Part shown: one piece after another, positions 55,487 to 64,000 of the stretch | Layout: each line of letters opens with the position of its first letter | Position numbering within the stretch: position 1 is the first letter of the stretch | Source of the DNA: Aquipuribacter nitratireducens | Lineage (GTDB): Bacteria; Actinomycetota; Actinomycetes; Actinomycetales; JBBAYJ01 | Assembly: GCF_037860835.1 (NCBI RefSeq) | Contig: NZ_JBBEOG010000002.1 | Location: 310,001 to 374,000, forward strand | DNA length: 64,000 bases | Direction: 5' to 3' | Made by a program: the position numbers and the translations under genes | Notes under the pieces: model-generated | The model's database searches: none | The model's input: only the letters and a program-made list of their open reading frames with translations | Told to the model about the DNA's origin: nothing

Positions 55487-55953
55487 CGGGCGACCGGCCG
55501 CGACTCGACGTGGGCCTTGAGGTCCTGCAGGTCCTTCACGTGGAGCGCCCTCACGCGTCGGGCGAGCAGGGTCCCGACGACCTGCCGGACGAGCGGGGGG
55601 AGCGGCAGGTCGTTGCGGAAGTCGAGGTGGACGCGAGTGCGTGCCTCGCCGAGCGGCTCCAGGCGGAAGTCGACCTCCGGGTGGAGCACCCGCCCCCCGG
55701 GACCGCGGTTGGTCAGCCGGTACTCGACCCGGTCGTCGCTCACCCGCTCGAGTCGCTGGCGGCCCTGCTCGACGCCGTCCGTGTCGCGGAAGACGATGCA
55801 CGAGCCGATCGAGCGGCCGTCGCCCTCCACGCTGCACGTGTAGCCCGTGGCCGCCGGCCACGCCGACCACCGCATGAGGACGTTCTCGTCCGCCACGGCC
55901 GCGTGGACGACGTCGACGGGACGGTCGACGACGATGCTCTCGGTCCACTCCAT
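55483..55953 (-). CDS. SRPBCC family protein
   Basis: A 156-residue START-like protein: an opening strand WTESIVVDRPVDVVHAAVADENVLMRW, a curved sheet with YRLTNRGPGGRVLHPEVDFRL and a C-terminal helix. Ligand unknown. AAGGAG lies 6 nt before ATG 55953. Divergent from marR with overlapping -10 elements, suggesting control by that MarR protein. Coupled to the DUF6958-like gene. Confidence 0.78.
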   Translation of the reverse strand: MEWTESIVVDRPVDVVHAAVADENVLMRWSAWPAATGYTCSVEGDGRSIGSCIVFRDTDGVEQGRQRLERVSDDRVEYRLTNRGPGGRVLHPEVDFRLEPLGEARTRVHLDFRNDLPLPPLVRQVVGTLLARRVRALHVKDLQDLKAHVESRPVAR

Positions 55954-55980
55954 GGTGGCTCCTTGTAGTTCGATGCCCGA

Positions 55981-55990
55981 ATGGTACGGT
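55981..55990. promoter_or_regulatory. Overlapping divergent -10 elements of marR and SRPBCC gene
   Basis: Plus TACGGT (55985-55990), 9 nt before ATG 56000; minus TACCAT (55986-55981), pointing to ATG 55953. The flanks carry the inverted pair TTCGAT / ATCGAA (about 55969-55997), a plausible MarR operator. Confidence 0.5.
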
Positions 55991-55999
55991 GATCGAACC

Positions 56000-56554
56000 A
56001 TGGCGGACGAGCACGTGCACCCCGACGACCCGCTCCTGCTCGCGTGCCGCGCGCTCGCCCGTGCGATGGACGGCTTCGACGAGGCCGCGTGTCGCGCGCT
56101 GCGGATCGGGCGGAGCGACCTGCGCGCCCTCAACCTGCTGGAGCACGGCCCGCTGTCGCCCGCGGTGATGGCGGACGCGCTGGGTCTCTCGCGGCCCGCG
56201 GTGACGGCGTTGCTCGACCGGCTCGTACGCGGCGGGTACGTGGCACGGTCCGCTGCGCCGCACGACCGGCGCAGTGTGCGCGTCGCCCTGCGCCCGGAGA
56301 CGTACCGGGCCTTCGCCGCCGTCTACCGCCCCCTGGGGCAGCGGGTCCACGACAGCGTGCGCGACCTCGACGGAGCCGAGCGGGCCGTGGTCGTGGACGC
56401 GATGACGGCGATGACGGGGGCGTTCGCCTCGGCGAGCCGACGAGCGGGCTCCGGCGACGACGTGCCCCCGGCAGGATTCGAACCTGCGCACCCGCCTCCG
56501 GAGGGCGGTGCTCTATCCCCTGAGCTACGGGGGCCAGGGCGAGCACGAGGGTAG
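56000..56554 (+). CDS. MarR family regulator whose frame runs through antisense tRNA-Arg
   Basis: A 184-residue winged-helix protein. The MarR core spans about 10-150, with the recognition region [32 protein letters not shown] and wing. The last ~30 codons (from about 56463) are the reverse complement of the tRNA-Arg gene and read [14 protein letters not shown], the usual mistranslation of a tRNA. No stop occurs earlier. Either the protein really ends in tRNA-encoded residues or translation is limited in some other way. Divergent from an SRPBCC gene it probably controls. Confidence 0.8.
   Translation: MADEHVHPDDPLLLACRALARAMDGFDEAACRALRIGRSDLRALNLLEHGPLSPAVMADALGLSRPAVTALLDRLVRGGYVARSAAPHDRRSVRVALRPETYRAFAAVYRPLGQRVHDSVRDLDGAERAVVVDAMTAMTGAFASASRRAGSGDDVPPAGFEPAHPPPEGGALSPELRGPGRARG
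56463..56534 (-). tRNA. tRNA-Arg (CCG)
   Basis: A 72-nt cloverleaf: 7-bp acceptor stem GCCCCCG/CGGGGGC, anticodon loop CTCCGGA with CCG (reads CGG), T loop TTCGAAT. CCA is not encoded. Antisense to the end of marR. A minus-strand TACCCT (56553-56548) is a likely -10. Confidence 0.95.
56548..56553 (-). promoter_or_regulatory. -10 element of tRNA-Arg
   Basis: Minus-strand TACCCT, about 14 nt before the tRNA 5' end at 56534. It overlaps the marR stop codon. Confidence 0.5.
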
Positions 56555-56584
56555 CAGCCGGCCGGGGCGCTCCCGCGCCGCCCG

Positions 56585-56590
56585 TACGCT
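56585..56590 (+). promoter_or_regulatory. -10 element of leaderless argS
   Basis: TACGCT, 8 nt before GTG 56599. Confidence 0.5.
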
Positions 56591-56598
56591 TGTCCGTC

Positions 56599-58272
56599 GT
56601 GACACCGGAGACCCTCGCCGCCGCCGTCCGCTCGTGCCTGCTCGCTTCCGTGGCGTCCGGTGAGCTGGCGGTCGACGTGCCCCCGACGGTGACCGTCGAG
56701 CGGCCGCGGAACCGCGACCACGGCGACTGGGCGACGAACGTCGCGCTCCAGCTGGCGAAGCCTGCCGGGCGCCCCCCGCGGCAGGTCGCGGAGCTGCTCG
56801 CCGCCCGCCTGCGCGCGGTCGAGGGGGTCGCGAGCGTGGACGTCGCCGGTCCGGGGTTCCTCAACGTCCGGGTGGACGCGGCGAGCGCCGGGGAGCTCGC
56901 CCGCTCGGTCGTGGCCGCGGGCGCGGCGTACGGGCGCAACGACCGCTACGCGGGCACCGCGGTGAACCTCGAGTTCGTGTCGGCGAACCCGACCGGTCCC
57001 ATCCACCTCGGGGGGACGCGGTGGGCGGCGGTCGGCGACTCGCTGGCCCGGCTCCTCGAGGCGTGCGGCGCCGCTGTCACCCGCGAGTACTACTTCAACG
57101 ACCACGGCGCCCAGATCGACCGGTTCGCCCGGTCGCTGCTCGCCCGGGCGCACGGTCGGGACGTCCCGGAGGACGGGTACGCCGGGCAGTACGTCGACGA
57201 CATCGCCGCCGCGGTGATCGCCCGCCGCGGCGAGGAGGTGCTGCGACTGGACGACGCCGAGGCGCAGGAGGTCTTCCGCTCCGAGGGTGTCGACCTCATG
57301 TTCGACGCGATCAAGCGGAGCCTCCACGACTTCGGCGTCGACTTCGACGTCTACTTCCACGAGAACTCGCTCCACGACTCCGGCGCGGTGGCGCGCGCTG
57401 TCGAGGAGCTCAAGGCGTCGGGCCGTCTCTACGAGGCCGACGGTGCGTGGTGGCTGCGCTCCACGGAGTTCGGCGACGACAAGGACCGGGTCGTCATCAA
57501 GTCCGACGGCCGGCCCGCGTACATCGCCGGCGACCTCGCGTACTTCACCGACAAGCGCCGTCGCGGCGCCGACCTCGCCATCTACATGCTCGGCGCCGAC
57601 CACCACGGCTACGTCGCCCGGCTCAAGGCCGCCGCGGCCGCGTTCGGCGACGACCCCGACCGGGTCGAGGTCCTCATCGGCCAGATGGTCAACCTCGTGC
57701 GGGACGGGGAGCCGGTCCGGATGAGCAAGCGCGCCGGCACCGTCGTGACGATGGAGGACCTCGTCGACGCGGTCGGCGTCGACGCCGCGCGGTACGCCCT
57801 CGCCCGGTCGAGCACCGACTCCCCGCTCGACGTCGACCTCGACCTGCTCACCCGGCGCTCCAACGACAACCCGGTGTTCTACGTCCAGTACGCCCACGCC
57901 CGCACGGCCGCCGTGGGACGGAACGCCGCGACCGCGGGTGTGCGGCGCGACGACGGGTTCGACGCCTCGCTCCTCGACCACCCGAGCGAGGAGGTCGTCC
58001 TCGCGGCACTCGCGCAGTTCCCCGGGGTGGTCGCGCAGGCTGCGCAGCTGCGCGAGCCGCACCGCGTCGCCCGGTACCTCGAGGAGCTCGCCGGCGCCTA
58101 TCACAAGTGGTACGACCAGCAGCGGCGCGTCGTGCCGGGCGTCGGGCCCGACGGGCAGCCCGAGCCCGTCGACGCCGGGCACCGCACCCGCCTGTGGCTC
58201 AACGACGCCGTGCGGGTGGTCCTGGCGAACGGGCTCCGCCTGCTCGGCGTGAGCGCCCCGGAGCGCATGTGA
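56599..58272 (+). CDS. argS: Arginine-tRNA ligase
   Basis: A 557-residue class I aminoacyl-tRNA synthetase. N-terminal Add1 tRNA-binding domain (about 1-95), HIGH-type motif [10 protein letters not shown] (about 130-138), editing-free catalytic core, RMSKRAGT (the KMSK motif, about 373-380) and a C-terminal DALR-like anticodon domain ending [15 protein letters not shown] 56599 is preferred over an upstream TTG. It overlaps lysA by 4 nt, a conserved actinobacterial pairing, and lies just beyond the divergent tRNA-Arg gene. Confidence 0.95.
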   Translation: MTPETLAAAVRSCLLASVASGELAVDVPPTVTVERPRNRDHGDWATNVALQLAKPAGRPPRQVAELLAARLRAVEGVASVDVAGPGFLNVRVDAASAGELARSVVAAGAAYGRNDRYAGTAVNLEFVSANPTGPIHLGGTRWAAVGDSLARLLEACGAAVTREYYFNDHGAQIDRFARSLLARAHGRDVPEDGYAGQYVDDIAAAVIARRGEEVLRLDDAEAQEVFRSEGVDLMFDAIKRSLHDFGVDFDVYFHENSLHDSGAVARAVEELKASGRLYEADGAWWLRSTEFGDDKDRVVIKSDGRPAYIAGDLAYFTDKRRRGADLAIYMLGADHHGYVARLKAAAAAFGDDPDRVEVLIGQMVNLVRDGEPVRMSKRAGTVVTMEDLVDAVGVDAARYALARSSTDSPLDVDLDLLTRRSNDNPVFYVQYAHARTAAVGRNAATAGVRRDDGFDASLLDHPSEEVVLAALAQFPGVVAQAAQLREPHRVARYLEELAGAYHKWYDQQRRVVPGVGPDGQPEPVDAGHRTRLWLNDAVRVVLANGLRLLGVSAPERM

Positions 58273-59690
58273 GGGCGCACGAGGCGGGGGTCCTCCACGC
58301 CGAGGTCATGACGCCGGGCCCGGCGTGGCTTCGGGTCCCCGACGACGTCAACGCCCTGCTCCCGCAGCTGTGGGCCAGGACCGTCGACCGCGGTCCGGAC
58401 GGCGCGCTGCGGGTGGGAGGCGTCGACGTGCGCGACCTCGCCGCGGAGCACGGCACGCCCGCGTACGTCCTCGACGAGGTCGACCTGCGGGCGCGCGCGC
58501 GAGCGCACGCCGAGGCGTTCGACCGCGCCTTCGTCGACCTGTGCGGCGGGGCGGACGTGTACTACGCGGGCAAGGCGTTCCTGTCGGTGGCGGTCGCCCG
58601 GTGGGTGGCCGAGGAGGGGCTGCGGCTCGACACCTGCACCGGCGGCGAGCTCGCCGTCGGGCTGCGCGCCGGCCTCGACCCCGCGCTGCTCGGCCTGCAC
58701 GGGAACAACAAGTCCGACGCGGAGATCGCCCGCGCGCTCGAGGCCGGGGTCGGGCGGATCATCGTCGACAGCCCGGAGGAGCCGGCCCGCATCGCGGCGC
58801 TCGCCCGGGCCCGCGGCGTCGTGGCGCCCGTCCTCGTCCGCGTGAACGTCGGGGTCGAGGCGCACACGCACGAGTTCATCGCGACCGCGCACGAGGACCA
58901 GAAGTTCGGCGTGGCGCTGTCCGACGGGGTGGCCGCGGCCGTCGTCGCCGACGTGCTCGCCCGCCCCGAGCTGGAGCTGCGCGGGCTCCACAGCCACATC
59001 GGGTCGCAGATCTTCGACCCCGCCGGCTTCGAGGTCGCCGTGCGGCGGCTCGTGCGCCTGCACGCCGACACCCTCCGCACGCACGGGGTGGCGCTGCCGG
59101 AGATGGACCTCGGCGGCGGCTTCGGCATCGCGTACGCCTCGACGGACCGGCCCATGCCGGTCGAGCAGGTCGCCGGGCGGCTCGCCCGCACCGTGGCGGA
59201 GGAGTGCGCCGCCGCCGGGGTCGACGTGCCCCGGATCAGCGTCGAGCCCGGCAGGTCCGTGGTCGGCCCGACGACCTTCACCCTCTACGAGGTCGGCACC
59301 GTCAAGCCCGTCGTGCTCGACGGTGGGGGGGAGCGCACGTACGTGAGCGTCGACGGCGGGATGAGCGACAACGTGCGCACGGCCCTCTACGACGCGGACT
59401 ACTCGTGCACGCTGGCCTCGCGCGCCTCCGACGCTCCGCCCGTGCTCGCCCGCGTGGTGGGCAAGCACTGCGAGAGCGGGGACATCGTGGTGCGCGACGA
59501 GTTCCTGCCCGGGGACGTGCGCCGTGGGGACCTCCTCGCCGTGCCGGGCACGGGGGCGTACTGCCGCTCGCTCGCGAGCCAGTACAACCACGTGCCGCGG
59601 CCCCCCGTCGTCGCGGTGCGCGACGGGGTCAGCCGGGTGCTCCTGCGCCGCGAGACGGAGGAGGACCTGCTCGCGCTCGACGTCGGGTGA
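58269..59690 (+). CDS. lysA: Diaminopimelate decarboxylase
   Basis: A 473-residue PLP enzyme converting meso-diaminopimelate to lysine. PLP Lys in [15 protein letters not shown] (about 101), [11 protein letters not shown] (about 241), [17 protein letters not shown] (about 327) and KHCESGDIV (about 400, active-site Cys) are all intact. GTG overlaps the argS stop (GTGA). The hom-thrC-thrB genes that often follow in actinobacteria are absent; instead a repeat and a convergent HNH gene follow. Confidence 0.95.
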   Translation: MRAHEAGVLHAEVMTPGPAWLRVPDDVNALLPQLWARTVDRGPDGALRVGGVDVRDLAAEHGTPAYVLDEVDLRARARAHAEAFDRAFVDLCGGADVYYAGKAFLSVAVARWVAEEGLRLDTCTGGELAVGLRAGLDPALLGLHGNNKSDAEIARALEAGVGRIIVDSPEEPARIAALARARGVVAPVLVRVNVGVEAHTHEFIATAHEDQKFGVALSDGVAAAVVADVLARPELELRGLHSHIGSQIFDPAGFEVAVRRLVRLHADTLRTHGVALPEMDLGGGFGIAYASTDRPMPVEQVAGRLARTVAEECAAAGVDVPRISVEPGRSVVGPTTFTLYEVGTVKPVVLDGGGERTYVSVDGGMSDNVRTALYDADYSCTLASRASDAPPVLARVVGKHCESGDIVVRDEFLPGDVRRGDLLAVPGTGAYCRSLASQYNHVPRPPVVAVRDGVSRVLLRRETEEDLLALDVG

Positions 59691-59710
59691 CGCCGGGCGC
59701 GACGCCCGAC

Positions 59711-59766
59711 GGCGCGTGGCGCGTGGCGCGTGGCGGGTGGCGCGTGGCGCGTGGCGCGTGGCGCGC
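59711..59766 (+). repeat. Heptanucleotide tandem repeat
   Basis: Eight perfect or near-perfect copies of GGCGCGT (copy 4 is GGCGGGT, copy 8 is GGCGCGC) in the 95-bp gap between convergent lysA and the HNH gene. Non-coding and likely length-variable. Confidence 0.9.
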
Positions 59767-59785
59767 ACGTCGACGCTCACGGGTG

Positions 59786-61369
59786 TCACGCGACGAGCAC
59801 GCCGATGCGGTCGTCGCCGTCTGCCTCGGGTGGCTCGCCGGGGTCGTACCAGTCGGCGTCGAACCACGCCGGGTCCCACCAGTCGCCCGGCGCGGGACCC
59901 GGGCCGGCGTCGTCGTCGCGTCCGACGTCCACGTCCTCCGGCGGCTGCCAGCTCGGGGGATCGGTGCCGTACGTGTGCCCGGTCGGCGCGGTGTGGTCGA
60001 GGTGGCCGTCCCCGGTCTGGGTGACGAGCCAACCGCCACGGTGCTTCGCGCGGTGGTGCAACCGGCAGTAGCCGGCGAGGTTGCAGCCGGCGGTGGGGCC
60101 GGTCGGCCACTCGACGGTGTGGTCGAGGTCGGCCTCGCGGGCGCGTCGACGGCAGCCGGGCCACCGGCACGTGACATCCCGCGTGCGGACGGCGCGCGCC
60201 AGTGTCGCCGACGGCTCGTACCTCGCCTCGTGCGTGCCGGGGCAGCCGGCGTCGACCGTGCCGTCGGGCCGGAGCGGCGCCACCGTGACGCGGCGGGCGG
60301 CGCGGGCGACGGCGCGGGCGACCGGGTCCGGCAGCGGCCCGAAGCCGGGCAGCTCGGCAGGGGCGTGGTCCGGGACCGCGTCGCTCGACGTGGCGTGTGG
60401 CGGGGGCAGCAGCGCGGCGAGCGGCACGAGGACATCGACCCCGACGCTCACGTGCGGGACGGGGCGCGCGAGCACGTCGGACGTGCCGAGGAGGAGCGTC
60501 ATGGCGGCGTCGGCGCGCGCCTGGTCGAGCGTCGGCACGTCGACCGCGTCGAGGTCTCCGGCGCGGTGCGCACGCCGGGCGGCGTCGACCTGCTCGCGGG
60601 CGACGGCGTCGACGCCCGCGACGGCCGCGGCGACGTCGACGGCGGGCGCGGTCACCTGCAGCACGGCGAGGCCGTCCGGCAGCCCCCACGACGTGACGCC
60701 CCGCCGGCACCTGGCCGCCTCGATCCTGCGCGTCGCGCTCGCCGGGTCCGCGGTCGCCAGCGCACGGCGTACGGCGGCGGACACCTGTGACGGCGTCCCG
60801 ATGGTCCAGGTCGTCCCGCCGCCCTCCTCGGGGGCCTGCCGCTCGCGCCTCTCGAGACGTCGCGCGATGACGTGCGTCTCCACCCGGCGGGCGAGATCGT
60901 CGCGCGTCCCCTCGAGGGCGTCGCGCACCGCACGCGCGTGCCCGAGGCCCACGAGCCCGGCCGACAGCGCCGCGAGGGTCGTCGGCTGCCGCCGGAGCAG
61001 GACGTCGGCGAGCTGCACGCGCTCCTGCGCCGAGCGCTGGGAGACGCGGAGCGCGGCCGCCACCTCGACGGCGGTGAAGCGGTCGACCTCCGCCTCCGAG
61101 GCCGGACCGCCGGCGCGCTCCACCGCCCGCCGGCCCCCGAGCTCCGCGACGAGCTGGTCGTGGTCGGCGCGGCGGCGCTCCCGCAGCCGACCGATCAGCC
61201 GGACGGACAGACCCTCGGCCCAGCCGGCGAGGGCCGTGGCGGCCGCGAGCCCGTCGACGACCGCGGCATCGGGCAGCGGGGACGCGCCCGGCCCGTCCCC
61301 GGCGGCGAGGAGCTCCTCGAGCCGGGCGAGCTCGGCCACGAGCCGCTGCGCCGGGAGTCCATCGAACAT
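59786..61369 (-). CDS. DUF222 / HNH endonuclease-signature protein (13E12-like)
   Basis: A 527-residue protein. The DUF222 region fills about 20-330 with helical repeats. The C-terminal HNH motif (about 395-440) has CRWPGCRRR, DLDHTVEWPTGP and CRLHHRAKHRGGW. Such proteins are multicopy in actinobacterial genomes and associated with mobile 13E12-type repeats, although DNA cleavage is not established for most. ATG 61369 has TAGCGT 7 nt upstream. Tail acidic and Trp/Pro-rich. Confidence 0.85.
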   Translation of the reverse strand: MFDGLPAQRLVAELARLEELLAAGDGPGASPLPDAAVVDGLAAATALAGWAEGLSVRLIGRLRERRRADHDQLVAELGGRRAVERAGGPASEAEVDRFTAVEVAAALRVSQRSAQERVQLADVLLRRQPTTLAALSAGLVGLGHARAVRDALEGTRDDLARRVETHVIARRLERRERQAPEEGGGTTWTIGTPSQVSAAVRRALATADPASATRRIEAARCRRGVTSWGLPDGLAVLQVTAPAVDVAAAVAGVDAVAREQVDAARRAHRAGDLDAVDVPTLDQARADAAMTLLLGTSDVLARPVPHVSVGVDVLVPLAALLPPPHATSSDAVPDHAPAELPGFGPLPDPVARAVARAARRVTVAPLRPDGTVDAGCPGTHEARYEPSATLARAVRTRDVTCRWPGCRRRAREADLDHTVEWPTGPTAGCNLAGYCRLHHRAKHRGGWLVTQTGDGHLDHTAPTGHTYGTDPPSWQPPEDVDVGRDDDAGPGPAPGDWWDPAWFDADWYDPGEPPEADGDDRIGVLVA

Positions 61370-61376
61370 GCGTACG

Positions 61377-61382
61377 ACGCTA
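61377..61382 (-). promoter_or_regulatory. -10 of leaderless HNH gene, overlapping a stop codon
   Basis: Minus-strand TAGCGT, 7 nt before ATG 61369. Its TAG is the stop codon of the upstream GNAT gene. Confidence 0.55.
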
Positions 61383-61937
61383 TCGGGAGGGTCCGACACT
61401 TCCTCCGAGCAGGTCGGTGCCGTAGCGGGTCTCGGCGACCTCGACCGTGTCGCCGCCGCCCAGGCCACCGACAGCGACCGTGCGGCTCACGCCGTCCGCC
61501 CGCCAGCCGTGCCGCTCGTAGAAGGCGCGCGCCCGCGGGTTCGCCGTCGCCACCCACAGGGCCGCGACGCGGTGACCACCGGTCCGCAGGTCCGCCTCGG
61601 CCGCCCGCAGGAGCGCCGTCCCGATGCCCTGCCGCCAGACGGACGGATCGAGGTTGATCGCGTACAGCTCGCCGTCGTCGCCCGTCGCGGCCTCCCGGGC
61701 CGACCCGGCGTGCGCGAAGCCGACGACGGCGCCGTCGACCACCGCGACCGTCGGACCGGCGCCGGGGGCGGACAACCGGTCCCGCCACCATGCTGTGCGC
61801 TGCCCGACGTCGAGCCCGTCGAGGTAGTCGTCCGACATGACGCCGCGGTAGGCGGCCTGCCAGGCCCGCACGTGGACACGGGCCAGCCCCGGGGCGTCCG
61901 CGACCACGGCGCGGCGCAGGGTCGGCGACGACGGCAC
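61380..61937 (-). CDS. GNAT family N-acetyltransferase
   Basis: A 185-residue GNAT protein: RVHVRAWQAAYRGVM, AINLDPSVWRQGIGTALLRAAEADL (acetyl-CoA loop, about 95-119) and NPRARAFYERHGWRADG. It resembles RimI-like or aminoglycoside-type acetyltransferases only in general form, so the substrate is unknown. GTG 61937 has CACGCT exactly 6 nt upstream. Its TAG stop forms part of the next gene's -10. Confidence 0.83.
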   Translation of the reverse strand: MPSSPTLRRAVVADAPGLARVHVRAWQAAYRGVMSDDYLDGLDVGQRTAWWRDRLSAPGAGPTVAVVDGAVVGFAHAGSAREAATGDDGELYAINLDPSVWRQGIGTALLRAAEADLRTGGHRVAALWVATANPRARAFYERHGWRADGVSRTVAVGGLGGGDTVEVAETRYGTDLLGGSVGPSR

Positions 61938-61943
61938 GGGTCG

Positions 61944-61949
61944 AGCGTG
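61944..61949 (-). promoter_or_regulatory. Possible -10 of leaderless GNAT gene
   Basis: Minus-strand CACGCT, 6 nt before GTG 61937. Confidence 0.4.
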
Positions 61950-62007
61950 TCAGAGACGGCGCCGCCCCGGCCACGACGCCGTCGTGACCGGGGCCGCGCT
62001 GGATCTG

Positions 62008-64000
62008 TCACCCCACGAGCGCCTCCTCCGGCGTCTCCGCACGGTGCCGCGGCTGCGGGACGACAGCGACGGCGGCGGGCTCCTCCCGCAGGCCGTAGCG
62101 CTCCCACCAGCGGGCGAGCGGACCCGGCGCCCACCAGTTCGCGGACCCGACGAGCCGCATCGTCGCCGGCACCAGCAGCGCCCGGACCACCGTCGCGTCG
62201 AGGAGCAGCGCGAAGGCGAGCCCCAGTCCGATCATCTGGATGAACGTGACGTCGCCGAGCATGAACCCGCCGACGACGAGGCCGAGGAGCAGGGCGGCCG
62301 CCGTCACGATGCCGCCGGTGCGCTGCAGCCCGTTGGCGACCGCGGTCGTGTTGTCACCGGTGGCGTCCCACTCCTCCCGCATGCGGGAGAGGAGGAAGAC
62401 CTCGTAGTCCATCGACAGCCCGAACGCGATCGCGACGATGACGACGAGCTGGCTCGTCTCGAGGAAGCCCGTCTCGGTGAAGCCGAGCACACCGGAGAGG
62501 TTGCCCTCGCCGAACGCCCACACGAGCACCCCGAACGTGGCGGCGATCGTCGCGGTGTTGAGCAGCGCCGCCTTGACGGGCAGCAGGACCGAGCCGAAGG
62601 CCCAGAACAGCAGCAGGAGCTCGGCGACGACGACGAACCCGACGGCGAGGGGGAGCCGGTCGGTGATGACGTCGAGCCGGTCGACGAAGTACGCGGTGTC
62701 GCCGGTCACGAGGACGTCGACGCCGTCGACGGACACGTCGCGGAGGTCCGTGACGAGCTCGCGGGAGGCGGCGGAGAAGGGGTCCGAGTCGGCCAGCGGC
62801 ACCGACAGGCGGACCGCCGTGCCGGACGTCGCCTCGACGCGCGCCGGCGTGCCGGCGGCGGCCTCGACGGCGTCGACGACGGCCGCCTGCTGCGTCGCGT
62901 CGAGTGCCGAGCCGTCGGCGCCGACGGCGACGACCTGGGCGGCGTCGGTGGACAGCCACGGCAGCTGCTCGTCGACCGTCTCGGCGGCCTGTCGCGACTC
63001 GGCCCGCTCGGGCAGGGCCCGGACGTCGACCCCGCCGAGGCGCAGGTCGGCGACCGGGGCGACGAGGACGGCGAGCAGCGCGACGACGCCGACGACCACC
63101 ACGACCGGGCGGCGCATCACCCCGCGGGCGATGCGGGCCCACGCCCCGTCGGTGCGGTCGGCCCCGGCGCGGGTGCCGCGACGGAACGGCAGACCGACCG
63201 CGTCGACGCGCCTGCCGAGCAGCCGCAGGATCGCGGGGAGGACCGTGAGGGCCGCGAGCATGGCGAGCACGACGGCGGCGATGGCCCCGGTCCCGAGCGA
63301 GCGGACGAACATGAAGGGGAAGAACAGCATCGCCGCCAGCGACACGGCGACCGTCAGCCCGGAGACGAGGACGGTGCGTCCCGCCGTCGTGAGCGTCGCC
63401 TCGAGGGCGTCGGGCACGGGCCGGCCGGGCGTCAGCTCCTCGCGGAAGCGGGCGACGAGCAGGAGGCCGTAGTCGACGGCGAGGCCGAGCCCCAGTGCGG
63501 TGATGACGTTGACGCTGAAGATGCTGACGTCGGTCACCTCGCCGATCAGCGACACCATCCCGAAGGCCCCGACGATCGCGAACGCGCCGATGGCGAGGGG
63601 CAGCGACCCTGCGACGAGCCCCCCGAGGAACACGACGAGCAGCAGCAGGACGATCGGCACCATGACGCCCTCGGCGAGGGCGAGGTCGGCGCCGACCTGG
63701 CGGCTGATGTCGGCGTTGACCGCGGCGAGACCCCCGCGCCGGGTCTCGAGCGGGGACGGCGCGACGAGGTCGTCGGCGACCTCCTCCGCGTAGACCGCGG
63801 ACCGCTCGGCGTCGTCCTCGCCGACGAGGCGGACGAGCGCGACGACGGTCGTGCCGTCCGCGGAGACCAGCCCCGTCGCCGCCGGATCGGGCGCCGCCAG
63901 GGGGTTGACGACCTCGTCGACGACGTCCGCGTGCTCGGCGACGACGTCGTCGAGCGTCTGCGTGACCGCGTCGGCGAACTCCGGGTCCGCGACGGTCCGT
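62008..64000 (-). CDS. MMPL/RND-family transporter, 5' end beyond the window
   Basis: At least 664 codons of an MMPL-type membrane protein, stopping at 62008 and open to the window edge. Two blocks of membrane helices flank an extracytoplasmic domain (VADLRLGGVDVRALPERAESRQAAETV). The repeated RND motif is seen as NVITALGLGLAVDYGLLLVARFREEL and VIVAIAFGLSMDYEVFLLSRMREEWD, each with the conserved Gly-Leu-x-Asp-Tyr. Members export lipids or hydrophobic compounds using proton motive force. An internal ATG at 63663 is not the start, since the frame continues upstream with matching protein features. Confidence 0.88.
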   Translation of the reverse strand, partial: RTVADPEFADAVTQTLDDVVAEHADVVDEVVNPLAAPDPAATGLVSADGTTVVALVRLVGEDDAERSAVYAEEVADDLVAPSPLETRRGGLAAVNADISRQVGADLALAEGVMVPIVLLLLVVFLGGLVAGSLPLAIGAFAIVGAFGMVSLIGEVTDVSIFSVNVITALGLGLAVDYGLLLVARFREELTPGRPVPDALEATLTTAGRTVLVSGLTVAVSLAAMLFFPFMFVRSLGTGAIAAVVLAMLAALTVLPAILRLLGRRVDAVGLPFRRGTRAGADRTDGAWARIARGVMRRPVVVVVGVVALLAVLVAPVADLRLGGVDVRALPERAESRQAAETVDEQLPWLSTDAAQVVAVGADGSALDATQQAAVVDAVEAAAGTPARVEATSGTAVRLSVPLADSDPFSAASRELVTDLRDVSVDGVDVLVTGDTAYFVDRLDVITDRLPLAVGFVVVAELLLLFWAFGSVLLPVKAALLNTATIAATFGVLVWAFGEGNLSGVLGFTETGFLETSQLVVIVAIAFGLSMDYEVFLLSRMREEWDATGDNTTAVANGLQRTGGIVTAAALLLGLVVGGFMLGDVTFIQMIGLGLAFALLLDATVVRALLVPATMRLVGSANWWAPGPLARWWERYGLREEPAAVAVVPQPRHRAETPEEALVG

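Noticed and set aside
59711-59766. Repeat array, considered as a CRISPR
   Set aside because: Seven-bp units are contiguous with no unique spacers.
63663-63665. ATG as start of the MMPL gene
   Set aside because: The frame continues upstream to the window edge with expected extracytoplasmic-domain sequence.

Overview
The window is about 74% G+C. Start codons are often GTG, many genes overlap by 4 nt (ATGA/GTGA), and the CCA ends of the tRNAs are not encoded. It carries marker genes typical of Actinomycetota: SigR/RsrA, the 24-residue ribosomal protein bL37, a fused E2o/E1o 2-oxoglutarate enzyme (Kgd/OdhA), GuaB1, UPF0182, nickel superoxide dismutase with its SodX peptidase, and DUF222-HNH. A free-living aerobic actinobacterium of Micrococcales-like type fits best; I cannot name the genus. 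I see no transposase, integrase, phage gene, CRISPR array, rRNA or replication origin. No stretch longer than 300 nt lacks a gene.

Layout. 1-5.7 kb: UPF0182 membrane protein, initiator tRNA with a strong terminator, an epimerase-like gene and tRNA-modification gene sua5. 5.5-8.3 kb: a small TetR regulon with three identical-type operators controlling a 50-residue membrane peptide, tetR and an oxidoreductase/DUF4386 pair. 8.2-10.1 kb: a five-gene minus-strand PspC/LiaF-like envelope operon whose first gene has an in-frame TAG. 10.2-15.8 kb: an acetyltransferase, PEP synthase regulator and PEP synthase, then a protealysin-like M4 protease with its emfourin inhibitor. 15.9-22.8 kb: a signalling block (7TM-PAS-PP2C phosphatase, DUF2231 protein, PAS-GAF-ANTAR regulator, CheB, CheR-PAS). 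23-30 kb: SNF2 helicase, SRPBCC protein, two paralogous coiled-coil cell-wall hydrolases (M23 and NlpC/P60), DedA, and an anti-sigma-type ATPase with an unknown partner.

30-40.4 kb: cstA cluster with an FAD reductase, hisN, DUF2087, rsgA, aroA, DoxX and SRAP genes. 40.4-45 kb: sigR-rsrA, bL37, a biotinyl domain protein, a PilT-like ATPase, GNAT, sodN/sodX and UdgX. 45-53.8 kb: oxidoreductase, NTF2-like protein, a degenerate SGNH protein tied to kgd, guaB1 and an M15 peptidase. 53.8-64 kb: CPBP-like protein, DUF1801, DUF6958-like, SRPBCC/MarR pair, tRNA-Arg, argS-lysA, a heptanucleotide repeat, a DUF222-HNH protein, GNAT and an MMPL transporter that runs off the window.

Common threads. About two dozen genes have no Shine-Dalgarno sequence. 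Instead a -10-like hexamer of the form (T/C)ANNNT lies 6-8 nt before the start codon, which is the geometry of leaderless mRNAs. Genes inside operons and several single genes have clear Shine-Dalgarno sequences. The most interesting regulatory locus is sigR: a SigR-type promoter (GGGAAC-N18-GTT) lies just upstream of an in-frame ATG that would add 35 residues to the sigma factor, while a second -10 fits the shorter form. Oxidative-stress functions (SigR/RsrA, SodN/SodX), envelope maintenance (PspC operon, M23, NlpC/P60, M15, DedA) and protein-phosphatase/ANTAR/CheB/CheR signalling make up most of the non-housekeeping content.
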